DNA of 19,291 nucleotides from an uncultured Amylibacter sp. (GTDB taxonomy: Bacteria > Pseudomonadota > Alphaproteobacteria > Rhodobacterales > Rhodobacteraceae), in contig CALDZS010000121.1 of assembly GCA_937944065.1 (NCBI GenBank), forward strand, positions 1 to 19,291. The letters are read 5' to 3'. The translations under genes and the position numbers were made by a program. Shown here in pieces: positions 6,944-15,686 of this stretch. Every line of letters begins with the position of its first letter. Positions within the stretch are counted from its first letter, which is position 1. The notes under the pieces are model-generated. The model saw only the letters and a list, made by a program, of their open reading frames with translations, did not search any database and was not told the origin of the DNA.

Positions 6944-7750
6944 GTGAACAAACAACCAAGATTAAATGCAGACGGTATCACAATCCACACGGCGGACGAA
7001 TTTGAAGGTATGCGTCGTGCAGGCAAACTGGCTGCTGAAATTTTGGATATGATTGGACCGCACGTCGTACCCGGTGTGACGACTGACCATTTGGACAAAT
7101 TATGCCATGACTTTATGCTGGAGAACAATTCTGTTCCGGCGACGCTCGGCTATCGTGGATATCCAAAGTCATCGTGTATCTCGATCAATCACGTGGTGTG
7201 TCACGGTATTCCATCAGACAAAAAACTGCGTGACGGTGACATTCTGAATATCGATGTGACATGCATACTGGATGGCTGGTTTGGTGATAATTCGCGGATG
7301 TATGTCGCTGGTAAAAGATCCCGCAAGGTCGAACGTCTGATCGAAGTAACACACAACGCATTGATGATGGGTATTGATCAGGTAAAGCCTGGAAATACCT
7401 TTGGCGATATCGGTGCCGCTATTCAAACTTATGTCGAAGCTCAGCGGTGTTCAGTTGTTCGTGATTTTTGTGGCCATGGGTTGGGCCAGGTCTTTCATTC
7501 TGCCCCGAACGTTTTGCACTACGGGCGCTGGGGCACTGGTCCTGTGCTGGAAGAAGGTATGTTCTTTACCATCGAACCTATGGTCAACTTGGGAAAACCC
7601 GAAACCAAGATACTGGCGGATGATTGGACGGCCGTGACCAAGGATAAATCGTTGTCTGCACAATTCGAGCATTCTTTGGGCGTGACCGCCGACGGATGTG
7701 AGATTTTTACACTGTCACCTGCGGGCAAATTCTATCCGACTTGGGACTAA
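6944..7750 (+). CDS. map: Methionine aminopeptidase, type I
   Basis: This cytosolic enzyme removes the initiator methionine from nascent proteins. All five metal ligands of the pita-bread fold are visible and each is shifted by exactly seven from the E. coli enzyme: D104, D115, H178, E211 and E242, and H87 (VCHG) corresponds to the substrate-contact histidine. Length is 268 residues, normal for type I without the type II insert or an N-terminal zinc finger. The start is GTG 6944: AAGGA lies eight bases upstream and the family sequence begins there, whereas an upstream in-frame start would overlap sfsA. The gene follows sfsA by 28 bp. Many Rhodobacterales carry more than one map gene, so essentiality of this copy is not certain. 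Confidence 0.96.
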   Translation: MNKQPRLNADGITIHTADEFEGMRRAGKLAAEILDMIGPHVVPGVTTDHLDKLCHDFMLENNSVPATLGYRGYPKSSCISINHVVCHGIPSDKKLRDGDILNIDVTCILDGWFGDNSRMYVAGKRSRKVERLIEVTHNALMMGIDQVKPGNTFGDIGAAIQTYVEAQRCSVVRDFCGHGLGQVFHSAPNVLHYGRWGTGPVLEEGMFFTIEPMVNLGKPETKILADDWTAVTKDKSLSAQFEHSLGVTADGCEIFTLSPAGKFYPTWD

Positions 7751-7790
7751 GGTAAGTTTTCCTTAACCAAGGCTGGTGCAATCTTGCAGA

Positions 7791-8525
7791 ATGACGAAGC
7801 AATCAGAATTCTCGGAAATGCCGATGGCGAACTTATTTCGCACGGAACCTACGGAAGACTTTCGCAAGAATCATCGCCAAAGACTGCGAGAACGGTTTAG
7901 CAAAGGCGGCGCCACCGCGATGCCCGATTACGAGTTGTTGGAGTTGATCCTATTCCGATCTATCCCACGTCGTGATGTCAAACCGCTGGCGCATAAATTG
8001 ATGAAGGAATTTGGTGATTTCAACCGTGTGCTTGCAGCACCCGTTCAGCGTTTGGCGCTAGTAAAAGGCATTGGCCCAAAGGTGGCGCAGGAGCTTAAAA
8101 TCATCGAAGCAGCCGGCCACCGCATGGCGTTGGCACAGGTGCTGGGCAAAGAGGTTTTGTCGTCATGGGACGCCTTGATGCGATATTGTAAATCGGTCAT
8201 GGCACACCGCGAAACCGAGCAATTTCGAATATTGTTTCTGGACAAGAAAAACAAATTAATCGCGGATGAGGAACAACAAAAAGGCACCGTGGATCATGTA
8301 CCAGTCTACCCAAGAGAGGTCGCGAAACGTGCCCTAGAATTAAACGCTAGTGCATTGATATTAGTTCATAACCATCCGTCAGGTGATCCATCACCCAGCC
8401 AAGCAGATATTGATATGACGCGGCGCATTGAAGAGGCGTTACGCACCCTGGGGATAATTTTGCACGATCATATTATCATCGGAAAAGAGACCGATGCCAG
8501 CTTTCATGCGCTTGACCTACTTTGA
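7791..8525 (+). CDS. radC: RadC/YicR family JAB-domain protein
   Basis: This 244-residue protein has the two RadC parts: a helix-hairpin-helix type region (VKGIGPKVAQELK, about 91-103) and a C-terminal JAB/MPN+ domain with the metal motif HNHPSGDPSPSQAD (H193, H195, S203, D206). The family was named for a DNA-repair phenotype later attributed to another gene, so its true role is unresolved; a metalloprotease- or nuclease-like activity is only suggested by the fold. The start is uncertain: ATG 7791 gives the usual length but has a weak Shine-Dalgarno, while ATG 7824 has GGAAA at good spacing. It follows map by 40 bp on the same strand. Its TGA lies within the end of the convergent PstS-OmpA gene, an overlap of 9 bp. 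Confidence 0.92.
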   Translation: MTKQSEFSEMPMANLFRTEPTEDFRKNHRQRLRERFSKGGATAMPDYELLELILFRSIPRRDVKPLAHKLMKEFGDFNRVLAAPVQRLALVKGIGPKVAQELKIIEAAGHRMALAQVLGKEVLSSWDALMRYCKSVMAHRETEQFRILFLDKKNKLIADEEQQKGTVDHVPVYPREVAKRALELNASALILVHNHPSGDPSPSQADIDMTRRIEEALRTLGIILHDHIIIGKETDASFHALDLL

Positions 8526-10031
8526 CGGTTCACGATCCTTCACCCACAGTTCGACACGCCAATTCATGGCGCGTTCCTGAGGCGAGCTGTTACACGAGAC
8601 TGGTGCCACGTTACCGAAAGAGACAGGCTGGGCAATCGCCTCGTCCACTTCCTCAAGATAGGGCGTGTCGAACACATGCTCCATCACTAGTTTTGCACGT
8701 TTTAGGCCTGCTGACACAGCTGCACCATTGCCTTGGCGGTTGTCGGTAAACCCCACAAAAAACAGGGTTTTGTCTGCGAAATGTCCGTCGGATATCGCCT
8801 GCGACAACATACTTGCATACCCAAGCGATGTGGCGTCCAAGCTATCGCCAGTGGCGTTATATCGAAATGTTGTCGACAGGCGCTTTCCGTCGCCCAGCAT
8901 CGACATCATCCTTTTCAATTCGCCTACAGACCCGCCGTTGCTAAGGCCCTCGATCGCGTGGCGTAGCCTGTTGCCTTGGTCTGCGATACGCTGCGAGGAC
9001 GGCCAAACCCCCACAAATCCTTGTTTGGCCATTGCTTTTTGTGCCGGTTCAGATTTCAGCCAGTTCATAAATCTGCGCTGAACCTTTGTCATGCGTGTAC
9101 GAGGCAGGTACATTTCATAGGCAAAGCTTAGGGGGTATTCAGCCGATTGGATGTTGAAACGCGTCGGCCGAAATTCCCAATTGCACTGGGTTCTAATTGT
9201 CATGATATGGCTGTCCGTGTGATGGCGGTATCTGATCAGCCCGATGGCGCCTTGTCGGGTGGCAACCAAACGCTCTACATCCGCGTCTTTGTCCATCCTC
9301 AATGCAAAGCTTAGATCGTTGGGCCCTAGAATTTTGGGAATTTGATAGTTGTGACTAACAAGGTCACGAGAAACGTAGACGCTGATTGGCAAATTCGGTC
9401 CGCCGAGATCTGACCAGTTAATAATCTCGCCGTCCAAAATCTGCGTAAGCTGTGCAATCGTCAGGTGTTTGATCGGGTTATCTGGGTGGCTGATTGGTAA
9501 CAACGCGCCGCGCGCAAGGAGTGTTGACCGAAATTCTTCTATCGGTGCATCGGGCGCGTCGCCTAGATAGATTGGATTGATAGTATCAACGCTGGTGGAG
9601 GTGTCTGACAGTCCGACCAGTGCTACTGCATCAAGGTCTTTGTCTTGGATGTGCATGGTCAGGCGGGTATCACCATGAGGGTTACCCATCGCCATTTGGT
9701 CGGATGCAAGGGCATATGTTTGGATCAAAAGGGGCATTAGATCTGTCACCAGCTCGCCGCGGCCAACAAATGCAAACTGTTCGACAAGTTGATCTAGTTT
9801 GGGGCATTCCCATCCCGTACAAGTCATACCTTCGCCGCGAACGGTTAGTGCGCCAAATTCCGTTTGGATACGATAATCCGCGCCGTCAAAATGCAGCAAG
9901 CGTCCTTTGATTTCCAAGCGACCCTCTGCTGAAACCAAAGAGATTTCTTGTGCGGCGACAGGCGCCATCCAACAAAATGCAAACGCGCATGTCATCCAAC
10001 ACGCAAAACATTTACGAAAAAAAGTCCCCAT
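8517..10031 (-). CDS. Periplasmic PstS-like substrate-binding protein fused to an OmpA domain
   Basis: The 504-residue product has an export signal (residues 1-27, basic start, Cys-rich hydrophobic core, probable cleavage VAA|QEIS), an N-terminal region of about 60 residues with a CTGWEC pair of cysteines, a PstS-type phosphate-binding-like domain (about 85-345; LTIAQLTQILDGEIINWSDLGG at 190-211 and GAIGLIRYRH at 261-270 are family landmarks), and a C-terminal OmpA peptidoglycan-binding domain (about 375-500; FFVGFTDNRQGN, then NWRVELWV). Such fusions occur in Rhodobacterales. An anchoring of a periplasmic ligand-binding protein to peptidoglycan is inferred; the ligand need not be phosphate. 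No Pst transporter genes are adjacent. ATG 10031 is chosen for the signal peptide; its ribosome-binding site (GGAA, about 10 bases away) is mediocre. It is downstream of secA, separated by 88 bp, and overlaps radC by 9 bp. Confidence 0.85.
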   Translation of the reverse strand: MGTFFRKCFACWMTCAFAFCWMAPVAAQEISLVSAEGRLEIKGRLLHFDGADYRIQTEFGALTVRGEGMTCTGWECPKLDQLVEQFAFVGRGELVTDLMPLLIQTYALASDQMAMGNPHGDTRLTMHIQDKDLDAVALVGLSDTSTSVDTINPIYLGDAPDAPIEEFRSTLLARGALLPISHPDNPIKHLTIAQLTQILDGEIINWSDLGGPNLPISVYVSRDLVSHNYQIPKILGPNDLSFALRMDKDADVERLVATRQGAIGLIRYRHHTDSHIMTIRTQCNWEFRPTRFNIQSAEYPLSFAYEMYLPRTRMTKVQRRFMNWLKSEPAQKAMAKQGFVGVWPSSQRIADQGNRLRHAIEGLSNGGSVGELKRMMSMLGDGKRLSTTFRYNATGDSLDATSLGYASMLSQAISDGHFADKTLFFVGFTDNRQGNGAAVSAGLKRAKLVMEHVFDTPYLEEVDEAIAQPVSFGNVAPVSCNSSPQERAMNWRVELWVKDREPSK

Positions 10032-10076
10032 TACACAGCTATTCCACACAGATCGGGGCGCTATCAAGAGAATTGT

Positions 10077-10111
10077 CACAAACGGTCGCAGCGGCAGTTT
10101 GTGCTGCGACC
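10077..10111 (-). terminator. Overlapping inverted repeats after secA (possible terminator)
   Basis: Eight bases after the secA stop, GGTCGCAGC (10111-10103) and GCTGCGACC (10092-10084) form a perfect 9-bp stem with a 10-base loop on the secA transcript. A second perfect pair, CACAAAC (10103-10097) with GTTTGTG (10083-10077), interlocks with the first in the order A-B-A'-B'. The sequence after the main stem is GTTTGTGAC, a weak T-tract, so efficient intrinsic termination is doubtful. The two helices share one base and are too tightly packed to form a normal pseudoknot, so they are probably alternatives. Confidence 0.4.
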
Positions 10112-10119
10112 CCAAGAAT

Positions 10120-12948
10120 TTAGCCTAGTTTACCGTGACAATGCTTGTATTTCTTGCCTGATCCGCAAGGGCAAGGCTCGTTTCGACCCACAGGCGGCCA
10201 GTTAGATGTATCTTCATCGCTCGTTGCACTTTCTGCGACGGCTTCAAAGTTTAATTCAATTCCCGCTGCGTCGGCCTGAGCTTTGATATCTTCGATGTCA
10301 GCGCCGTTTTGAACCGCTTGCATGATTTGTTGCGCCAACATTTGTTGTTGTTCTTCTTCGGTTGGCTTGCGAATGTTAGCCAAGGAAGCAGTCACATCCA
10401 GACGCAAGCTATCCAACAAGCTTTCGAACAGGCCAAATGCTTCGGTCTTATACTCGCTCAATGGATCGCGCTGGGCGTAGCCGCGCATACCCACGACTGA
10501 CCGCAGATGTTCCAGCGTCATCAAGTGTTCGCGCCATTTTCCGTCAATCGTTTGCAGCAACAGTTGTTTTTCTGCCATCCGCAATTGTTCTTCACCAACT
10601 TCGACGGATTTGGCAGCCATAGACGCGTCAGCTTTTTCTGAAATCCGTTCGCGCAATGCTTCGTCATCAATGCCTTCTTCGGCAGCCCAATCGACGATCG
10701 GTAAGTCCACTTGAAGAACTTCGGCGATACGTGTCTGCAAACCTTGGGTGTCCCACTGATCTGCGTAAGCACGCTCTGGAATATGTTCGTCAACAAGATC
10801 GTCGATCACTTCGTCACGCATATCTTTGACAACCTCTGACAGATTGTCGCTTTTCATAATTTCCAAACGTTGCTCAAAGATTGCTTTACGTTGATCATTC
10901 ATCACATCGTCGAATTTTAGCAATTGTTTGCGGATGTCAAAGTTGTGACCCTCGACCTTTGCCTGCGCTTTTTCTAGCGACTTGTTCACCCATGGATGAA
11001 TGATCGCTTCGCCCTCGGCCATACCGAGTTTCCCGAGAACAGCGTCTAGGCGTTCTGATCCGAAAATACGCATTAGATCGTCTTCTAAGGATAGAAAAAA
11101 CGCAGAACGACCTGGATCACCCTGACGACCAGAGCGACCGCGCAGTTGGTTATCGATGCGACGGCTTTCGTGACGTTCAGTGGCCAGAACGAACAGTCCG
11201 CCCGCTTCTTTGGCCTTTTCTTTGGCTTCGGCCACTTCAGCGCGGATCTTTGCCTCTTCTACTGCGTCGCCATTTGCATTTTTGGCAACGCGCATGTCGG
11301 CATTACCGCCCAATTGAATGTCGGTTCCGCGGCCAGCCATGTTGGTCGCGATTGTTACTGCACCTGGTCGGCCAGCGTCCGCAATAATTTCCGCTTCTTG
11401 TTCATGAAAGCGCGCGTTTAGAACGTTGTGCGGGATACCATCTTTGTTGGCAGCCATTTTTTCCAACGCGTCGGCGCCTTCGATAAAGCTTTCTTTTTCG
11501 CTTTCTTTTTTGAAATTATCTGCAGTTTGGCGCAGCCGTTTCGCAATTTCTAGCATCGTGTTGGTGTCACGCATCATGGTCGACAAAAGGTCCGATTTTT
11601 CAATCGATGTCGTCCCTACCAAAATCGGCTGGCCTTTGACATGCGCTTTGGCAATCTCGGACACAATCGCGCGGTACTTTTCAGTGGCTGTACGGTAGAT
11701 TGCATCATGTTCATCAACACGCGCGATTGGGCGGTTGGTTGGAACCTCGACCACGCCAAGCCCGTAAATCTCTGCAAATTCTTCGGCTTCTGTTTGTGCT
11801 GTCCCCGTCATTCCAGCCAGTTTGTCGTAGAGGCGGAAATAATTTTGGAAAGTTACTGATGCCAGCGTAACGTTTTCCGGCTGGATTTCACATTTTTCTT
11901 TCGCTTCGATGGCCTGATGCAATCCATCAGACAGACGTCGACCGTCCATCATGCGCCCTGTGAATTCATCGATCAGCATAACTTTGTTATCTTTGATGAT
12001 GTAATCTTTGTCGCGTTGGAACAGAACATGTGCGCGCAGCGCGTTGTTAATGTGATGAACCACCGTCGTGCTTTCGGGGGCATACATTGGCTGACCCTCT
12101 GGCAAGATACCCAAGGCGGACAAACGATCCTCGAAGAAATCATTGCCTGCATCGGTCAATGTTGCAGAGCGTGCTTTTTCATCCACAACGTAAAAGTCTT
12201 TGTCCAGCCCTGGTATAATCTCATCAATTGCCACGTATAAATCGGAACGGTCGTCAGCAGGGCCAGAAATGATCAATGGCGTGCGAGCTTCGTCGATTAG
12301 AATACTGTCAACCTCGTCCACGATGGCGAAATAGTGATCGCGCTGCGCCATTTGCGACAATTCTGACCGCATATTATCGCGTAGATAATCAAATCCCAAT
12401 TCGTTGTTTGTGGCATAGGTGACATCAGCGGCATAGGCATCAATCTTGACGTCTGCATCCATGTTCGGAACCACGACACCGACTGTCATGCCTAGAAATT
12501 CGTAAACATGCCCCATCCATTCTGCGTCACGCGCTGCCAGATAGTCATTCACCGTGACCACATGCACACCACGACCGGTCAGCGCGTTTAGGTAAACTGG
12601 CAAGACGGACATCAGGGTTTTACCCTCGCCCGTTTTCATTTCAGATATGTTGCCTTGGTGCAGGAATATCCCGCCCATCAGCTGGACATCATACGCTCGC
12701 AGACCAATCGCACGCAGTGCTGCTTCACGGGCAACCGCAAATGCCTCTGGTAACAATGCGTCAAGGCTTTCGCCATCTGCCACGCGTGCACGGAACTCGT
12801 CTGTCTTTGCGCGAATTTCATCGTCGGACAGCGGCTTGATGCTGTCCTCTAGTGCATTGATCTTGTCGACCAAGGGCTGAACCGATTTGATTCTACGATC
12901 GTTATGAGTTCCGAAAACTTTTTTCGACAGGGTGCCTAAGCCAAGCAT
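10120..12948 (-). CDS. secA: Protein translocase ATPase subunit SecA
   Basis: SecA is the motor that pushes preproteins through the SecYEG channel. The 942-residue product begins MLGLGTLSKKVFG, as in related alphaproteobacteria, and contains the Walker A motif MKTGEGKT (104-111), DEVD (211-214) with the following ILIDEARTPLIISG, the second helicase half with MAGRGTDIQLGG and LRGRSGRQGDPG, and a C-terminal zinc-binding tail CPCGSGKKYKHCHG, which binds SecB and lipid. Nothing is truncated. ATG 12948 has GGAG six bases upstream. The gene is divergent from the secreted parvulin gene, with 261 bp between start codons. Inverted repeats follow its stop codon, and the PstS-OmpA gene lies next on the same strand. 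Confidence 0.98.
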   Translation of the reverse strand: MLGLGTLSKKVFGTHNDRRIKSVQPLVDKINALEDSIKPLSDDEIRAKTDEFRARVADGESLDALLPEAFAVAREAALRAIGLRAYDVQLMGGIFLHQGNISEMKTGEGKTLMSVLPVYLNALTGRGVHVVTVNDYLAARDAEWMGHVYEFLGMTVGVVVPNMDADVKIDAYAADVTYATNNELGFDYLRDNMRSELSQMAQRDHYFAIVDEVDSILIDEARTPLIISGPADDRSDLYVAIDEIIPGLDKDFYVVDEKARSATLTDAGNDFFEDRLSALGILPEGQPMYAPESTTVVHHINNALRAHVLFQRDKDYIIKDNKVMLIDEFTGRMMDGRRLSDGLHQAIEAKEKCEIQPENVTLASVTFQNYFRLYDKLAGMTGTAQTEAEEFAEIYGLGVVEVPTNRPIARVDEHDAIYRTATEKYRAIVSEIAKAHVKGQPILVGTTSIEKSDLLSTMMRDTNTMLEIAKRLRQTADNFKKESEKESFIEGADALEKMAANKDGIPHNVLNARFHEQEAEIIADAGRPGAVTIATNMAGRGTDIQLGGNADMRVAKNANGDAVEEAKIRAEVAEAKEKAKEAGGLFVLATERHESRRIDNQLRGRSGRQGDPGRSAFFLSLEDDLMRIFGSERLDAVLGKLGMAEGEAIIHPWVNKSLEKAQAKVEGHNFDIRKQLLKFDDVMNDQRKAIFEQRLEIMKSDNLSEVVKDMRDEVIDDLVDEHIPERAYADQWDTQGLQTRIAEVLQVDLPIVDWAAEEGIDDEALRERISEKADASMAAKSVEVGEEQLRMAEKQLLLQTIDGKWREHLMTLEHLRSVVGMRGYAQRDPLSEYKTEAFGLFESLLDSLRLDVTASLANIRKPTEEEQQQMLAQQIMQAVQNGADIEDIKAQADAAGIELNFEAVAESATSDEDTSNWPPVGRNEPCPCGSGKKYKHCHGKLG

Positions 12949-13209
12949 ATCTGCTCCGTGTAAAATTGCGACCGCATGCGCGATCTGAAAAATTCTATAC
13001 GGCGATGTGATGGGATTTTAACAGTGCTGGCCTTGCCCGTTTGAACAAATGTCCCTAACAAGGCGCGTAATGCGATTTAATCCCAACGTTTACACGCCGA
13101 TCAAGGCATCTAAGCAGGGTTTAAGGCGCTGTCAATGTTACCCTATCTATCAGGGTTCACAAATGCGGAACCGTTGCGTGAGCGCGGCCCAAAGAATTGG
13201 AGAAATTTA
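12949..13209. other. Divergent intergenic region between secA and the parvulin gene
   Basis: This 261-bp region must hold promoters for both directions, but I could not find a pair of hexamers with convincing match and spacing. Small dyads are present: TTTG-aa-CAAA (13040-13049, embedded between CCTTG and CAAGG) and ACCCT-N7-AGGGT (13140-13156). A TAAAAT hexamer occurs on the minus strand (13022-13017) without a good -35 partner. The SecM/secM-type leader peptide seen upstream of secA in enterobacteria is not evident here. Confidence 0.4.
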
Positions 13210-14049
13210 ATGAGAATTTTTAAGCAAACGGCTTTTGTTTTGGCGGCGACGACATGTCTGGCGTTACCTGGTTTTGCCCAAGATGTTGCCGGCGACACAG
13301 TTCTTGCAACCGTGAACGGCACAAAAATTACGGCCGCTCATTTGATTGTATTGGTTGATCGTTTGCCAGAAAATTACGCAGCATTGGAAGACAAGGTTCT
13401 TTACGATGCACTGCTGGACCAGTTGATCCAACAGCAATTGTTGGCTGATACAGCGGACATCAGCAGTAAATTGATCCAAATCGCTCGGGAAAACGAAGAG
13501 CGCGCTTTGCTAGCGTCTTCAGCGTTAACCGCAGCGTCGAATAGCAAAGTTACCGAGGACGCGATCAAAGCAGCATATGACACAGAGTTTGGTAGCTTGC
13601 CAGAAGAGCCAGAGTTCCGCGCGTCACACATTTTGGTTAAAACCGAAGATGAAGCAAAGGAATTGGTCACAACTTTGGAAGGTGGCCATGATTTCGCAGA
13701 GCTAGCCAAAGAGAAATCAACGGGTCCGTCGGGCCCAAATGGTGGTGATCTGGGTTGGTTTGGCAAAGGAATGATGGTTCCAGAATTCGAAAAGGCTGTT
13801 TTGGAAATGAATGCGGGTGATGTATCGGCTCCAGTTGAAACCCAGTTTGGATGGCATGTTTTGAAATTGTTCGAGACACGCAGCAAACCTGCGCCAACGC
13901 TGGAAGAGGTGCGTGGATCGATAGAAGATCGCTTGCGCGCCGAAGCGATCGAAGCGACGATTTCCGATCTAGAAAGCAATTCGAAAATTGAAAAATCAGA
14001 CGTACCTGCGGATGTTTCTTTCATTCGCAAAATGAACCTTCTGGACTGA
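13210..14049 (+). CDS. Secreted parvulin-type peptidyl-prolyl cis-trans isomerase
   Basis: This 279-residue protein has a signal peptide (1-23, cleavage likely GFA|QDV), a helical N-terminal chaperone-like region (about 30-130) and a parvulin (PpiC/SurA-type) catalytic domain (about 136-224) with FRASHILVKTEDEA, GGDLGWFGKGMMVPEFE and the closing TQFGWHVLKL. It probably assists folding of exported envelope proteins in the periplasm. ATG 13210 with GGAG seven bases upstream and the signal peptide fix the start; a longer in-frame ATG at 13135 gives an N-terminus that would mask the signal. It is divergent from secA and followed by argJ after 3 bp, so it is likely the promoter-proximal gene of a parvulin-argJ-mutT operon. 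The linkage to argJ is conserved in related genomes as far as I recall, but has no obvious functional reason. Confidence 0.93.
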   Translation: MRIFKQTAFVLAATTCLALPGFAQDVAGDTVLATVNGTKITAAHLIVLVDRLPENYAALEDKVLYDALLDQLIQQQLLADTADISSKLIQIARENEERALLASSALTAASNSKVTEDAIKAAYDTEFGSLPEEPEFRASHILVKTEDEAKELVTTLEGGHDFAELAKEKSTGPSGPNGGDLGWFGKGMMVPEFEKAVLEMNAGDVSAPVETQFGWHVLKLFETRSKPAPTLEEVRGSIEDRLRAEAIEATISDLESNSKIEKSDVPADVSFIRKMNLLD

Positions 14050-14052
14050 TCG

Positions 14053-15291
14053 ATGAGCGTGTCTCCTTTGGCGCCAGCATCTGGGTTTCCAGATTTGCCA
14101 GTTATTAAAGGCGTGCGGTTTGCCGCCGCCTCTGCTGGGGTGAAATACCAGGATCGTGACGATGTTATGTTGGCAGTGGCGGACGCGGGCAGTACAGTTG
14201 CTGGCGTCTTCACGCGCTCATCAACGCGATCAGCGCCGGTTCTGGATTGCCAAGAAAAACTGCTGGGCGATCTCAGCGGCGCACCTGTTGCGATCTTAGT
14301 CAATTCTGGCAACTCTAATGCATTTACAGGCGGCGCTGGCCGCGCTTCGGTCAATGCGATTGTTGCGGAAACAGCCAAAGCAGTCGGAACACTTGAGTCG
14401 CGAGTTTTCACTGCGTCGACTGGGGTTATTGGCGAACGCCTGCCCCATGATCGAATTGTAAATCAGATTGCGAAATTGAACGAGAGTTTAACCGAGAACG
14501 CGGCAGAGGCTGCGGCAAAAGCAATCATGACAACAGATACGTTTGCCAAAGGGTCGTATGCGACTTTTGATCAAGGTGGCACAACGGTAAATATCGCTGG
14601 CTTTGCCAAGGGCTCTGGTATGATTGCGCCGGATATGGCGACCATGTTGGTTTATATATTCACTGACGCGACGGTCGACGCACAGGTATTGCAGTCAATC
14701 CTATCTGGCATCAACGAAACCACTTTCAATGCAATCACTGTAGATAGCGATACATCAACATCCGATAGTCTGATGTTGGTGGCGACAGGTGCTGCGGGTG
14801 CCACACCAATCACCGACACTAACAGCCCGGCAGCTATTGAATTTGTCGAAGCATTGCGCACCGTCATGTTGGAATTGGCACATCTGGTTGTCAAAGACGG
14901 CGAAGGTGCTACCAAGTTTGTGGCCGTGAATGTAGCAGGGGCAGATACAGACGTGTCGGCGAAAAAAATCGCGTTATCGATTGCCAACTCACCCTTAGTC
15001 AAAACTGCCATTGCCGGCGAAGACCCAAATTGGGGACGCGTTGTTATGGCTGTTGGCAAGTCAGGCGCGCCTGCAGATCGTGATCTGCTAAGCATCTGGT
15101 TTGGCGACATCTTGGTCGCGGAAAATGGCTGGGTCGCTGATAGCTATTCAGAGACGGCGGGTGCCGATTATATGAAATCGCCAGAGCTTGCGATTACAGT
15201 GGATATTGGTTTGGGTGTAGGGACGGCCACCGTTTGGACCTGCGATTTGACCCACCAATACATCACGATCAATGCGGATTATCGGTCGTGA
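14053..15291 (+). CDS. argJ: Bifunctional glutamate N-acetyltransferase / amino-acid acetyltransferase ArgJ
   Basis: ArgJ transfers the acetyl group from N-acetylornithine to glutamate, closing the cyclic arginine pathway, and in some organisms also uses acetyl-CoA. The 412-residue product contains NSGNSNAFTGGAG (84-96) and the self-cleavage site KGSGMIAPDMATML: the precursor is expected to split between A196 and T197, making T197 the N-terminal nucleophile of the beta chain. The EDPNWGRV segment near the C-terminal third is also characteristic. Length and motifs are complete. ATG 14053 lies 3 bp after the parvulin stop. The gene's TGA overlaps the GTG start of the Nudix gene as GTGA, a typical coupling arrangement. 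Confidence 0.97.
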   Translation: MSVSPLAPASGFPDLPVIKGVRFAAASAGVKYQDRDDVMLAVADAGSTVAGVFTRSSTRSAPVLDCQEKLLGDLSGAPVAILVNSGNSNAFTGGAGRASVNAIVAETAKAVGTLESRVFTASTGVIGERLPHDRIVNQIAKLNESLTENAAEAAAKAIMTTDTFAKGSYATFDQGGTTVNIAGFAKGSGMIAPDMATMLVYIFTDATVDAQVLQSILSGINETTFNAITVDSDTSTSDSLMLVATGAAGATPITDTNSPAAIEFVEALRTVMLELAHLVVKDGEGATKFVAVNVAGADTDVSAKKIALSIANSPLVKTAIAGEDPNWGRVVMAVGKSGAPADRDLLSIWFGDILVAENGWVADSYSETAGADYMKSPELAITVDIGLGVGTATVWTCDLTHQYITINADYRS

Positions 15292-15686
15292 AAACGGTTC
15301 TAGTTTCTGCCGTGGCACTGATCGATCCTGATGGGCGCGTCCTGTTGGCAGAACGGCCAGCGGGTAAATCCATGGCAGGCCTGTGGGAATTTCCGGGCGG
15401 CAAGATCGAGGTTGGCGAAACACCGGAACAAGCCTTGGTGCGAGAACTGAAAGAGGAGTTGGCGATCGATACATGGGCGTCCTGTCTGGCGCCACTGACA
15501 TTTGCCAGTCATTCTTATGACGATTTTCATCTGCTCATGCCGCTGTTTGCCTGTCGCAAATGGGATGGAATCGTCACGCCGCAAGAAGGCCAGAGATTGG
15601 CTTGGGTAAAGCCCAACAAATTGCGTGACTACCCAATGCCCGCGGCAGACATTCCCTTGATCGCAATGATCCGTGATCTGCTTTAG
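15288..15686 (+). CDS. mutT: MutT-like Nudix (deoxy)nucleoside triphosphate pyrophosphohydrolase
   Basis: The 132-residue protein starts VKTVLVSAVALIDPDGRVLLAERP and carries a Nudix box from G38 to I60: G-x5-E44, R52-E53-L-K-E56-E57. The usual Gly near the box end is Ala (A59), a change tolerated in several family members. It resembles MutT proteins that hydrolyse 8-oxo-dGTP to 8-oxo-dGMP and so prevent mutation; WEFPGGKIEVGE is typical of MutT. Biochemical specificity cannot be proven from sequence. The start is GTG 15288, overlapping the argJ stop (GTGA), so it is probably translated by coupling to argJ. Its TAG shares 4 bp with the stop of the convergent glycosyltransferase-like gene. Confidence 0.9.
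   Translation: MKTVLVSAVALIDPDGRVLLAERPAGKSMAGLWEFPGGKIEVGETPEQALVRELKEELAIDTWASCLAPLTFASHSYDDFHLLMPLFACRKWDGIVTPQEGQRLAWVKPNKLRDYPMPAADIPLIAMIRDLL

Noticed and set aside
7749..7768. Imperfect hairpin (AAGG...CCTT with neighbouring GGT/ACC) between map and radC.
   Set aside because: The stem is short and bulged, with no T-run after it, and the gap is only 40 bp within an apparent operon; not a convincing terminator.
13135..13209. In-frame ATG 25 codons upstream of the parvulin start.
   Set aside because: It would put a polar stretch in front of the signal peptide and lacks a Shine-Dalgarno, whereas ATG 13210 has GGAG and begins a proper signal sequence.
13401..14411. Long 336-codon open frame on the minus strand opposite the parvulin and argJ genes.
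   Set aside because: It is antisense to two genes with clear family signatures, its translation is low-complexity Ser/Ala-rich, and it matches nothing recognisable; it follows from codon usage on the other strand.
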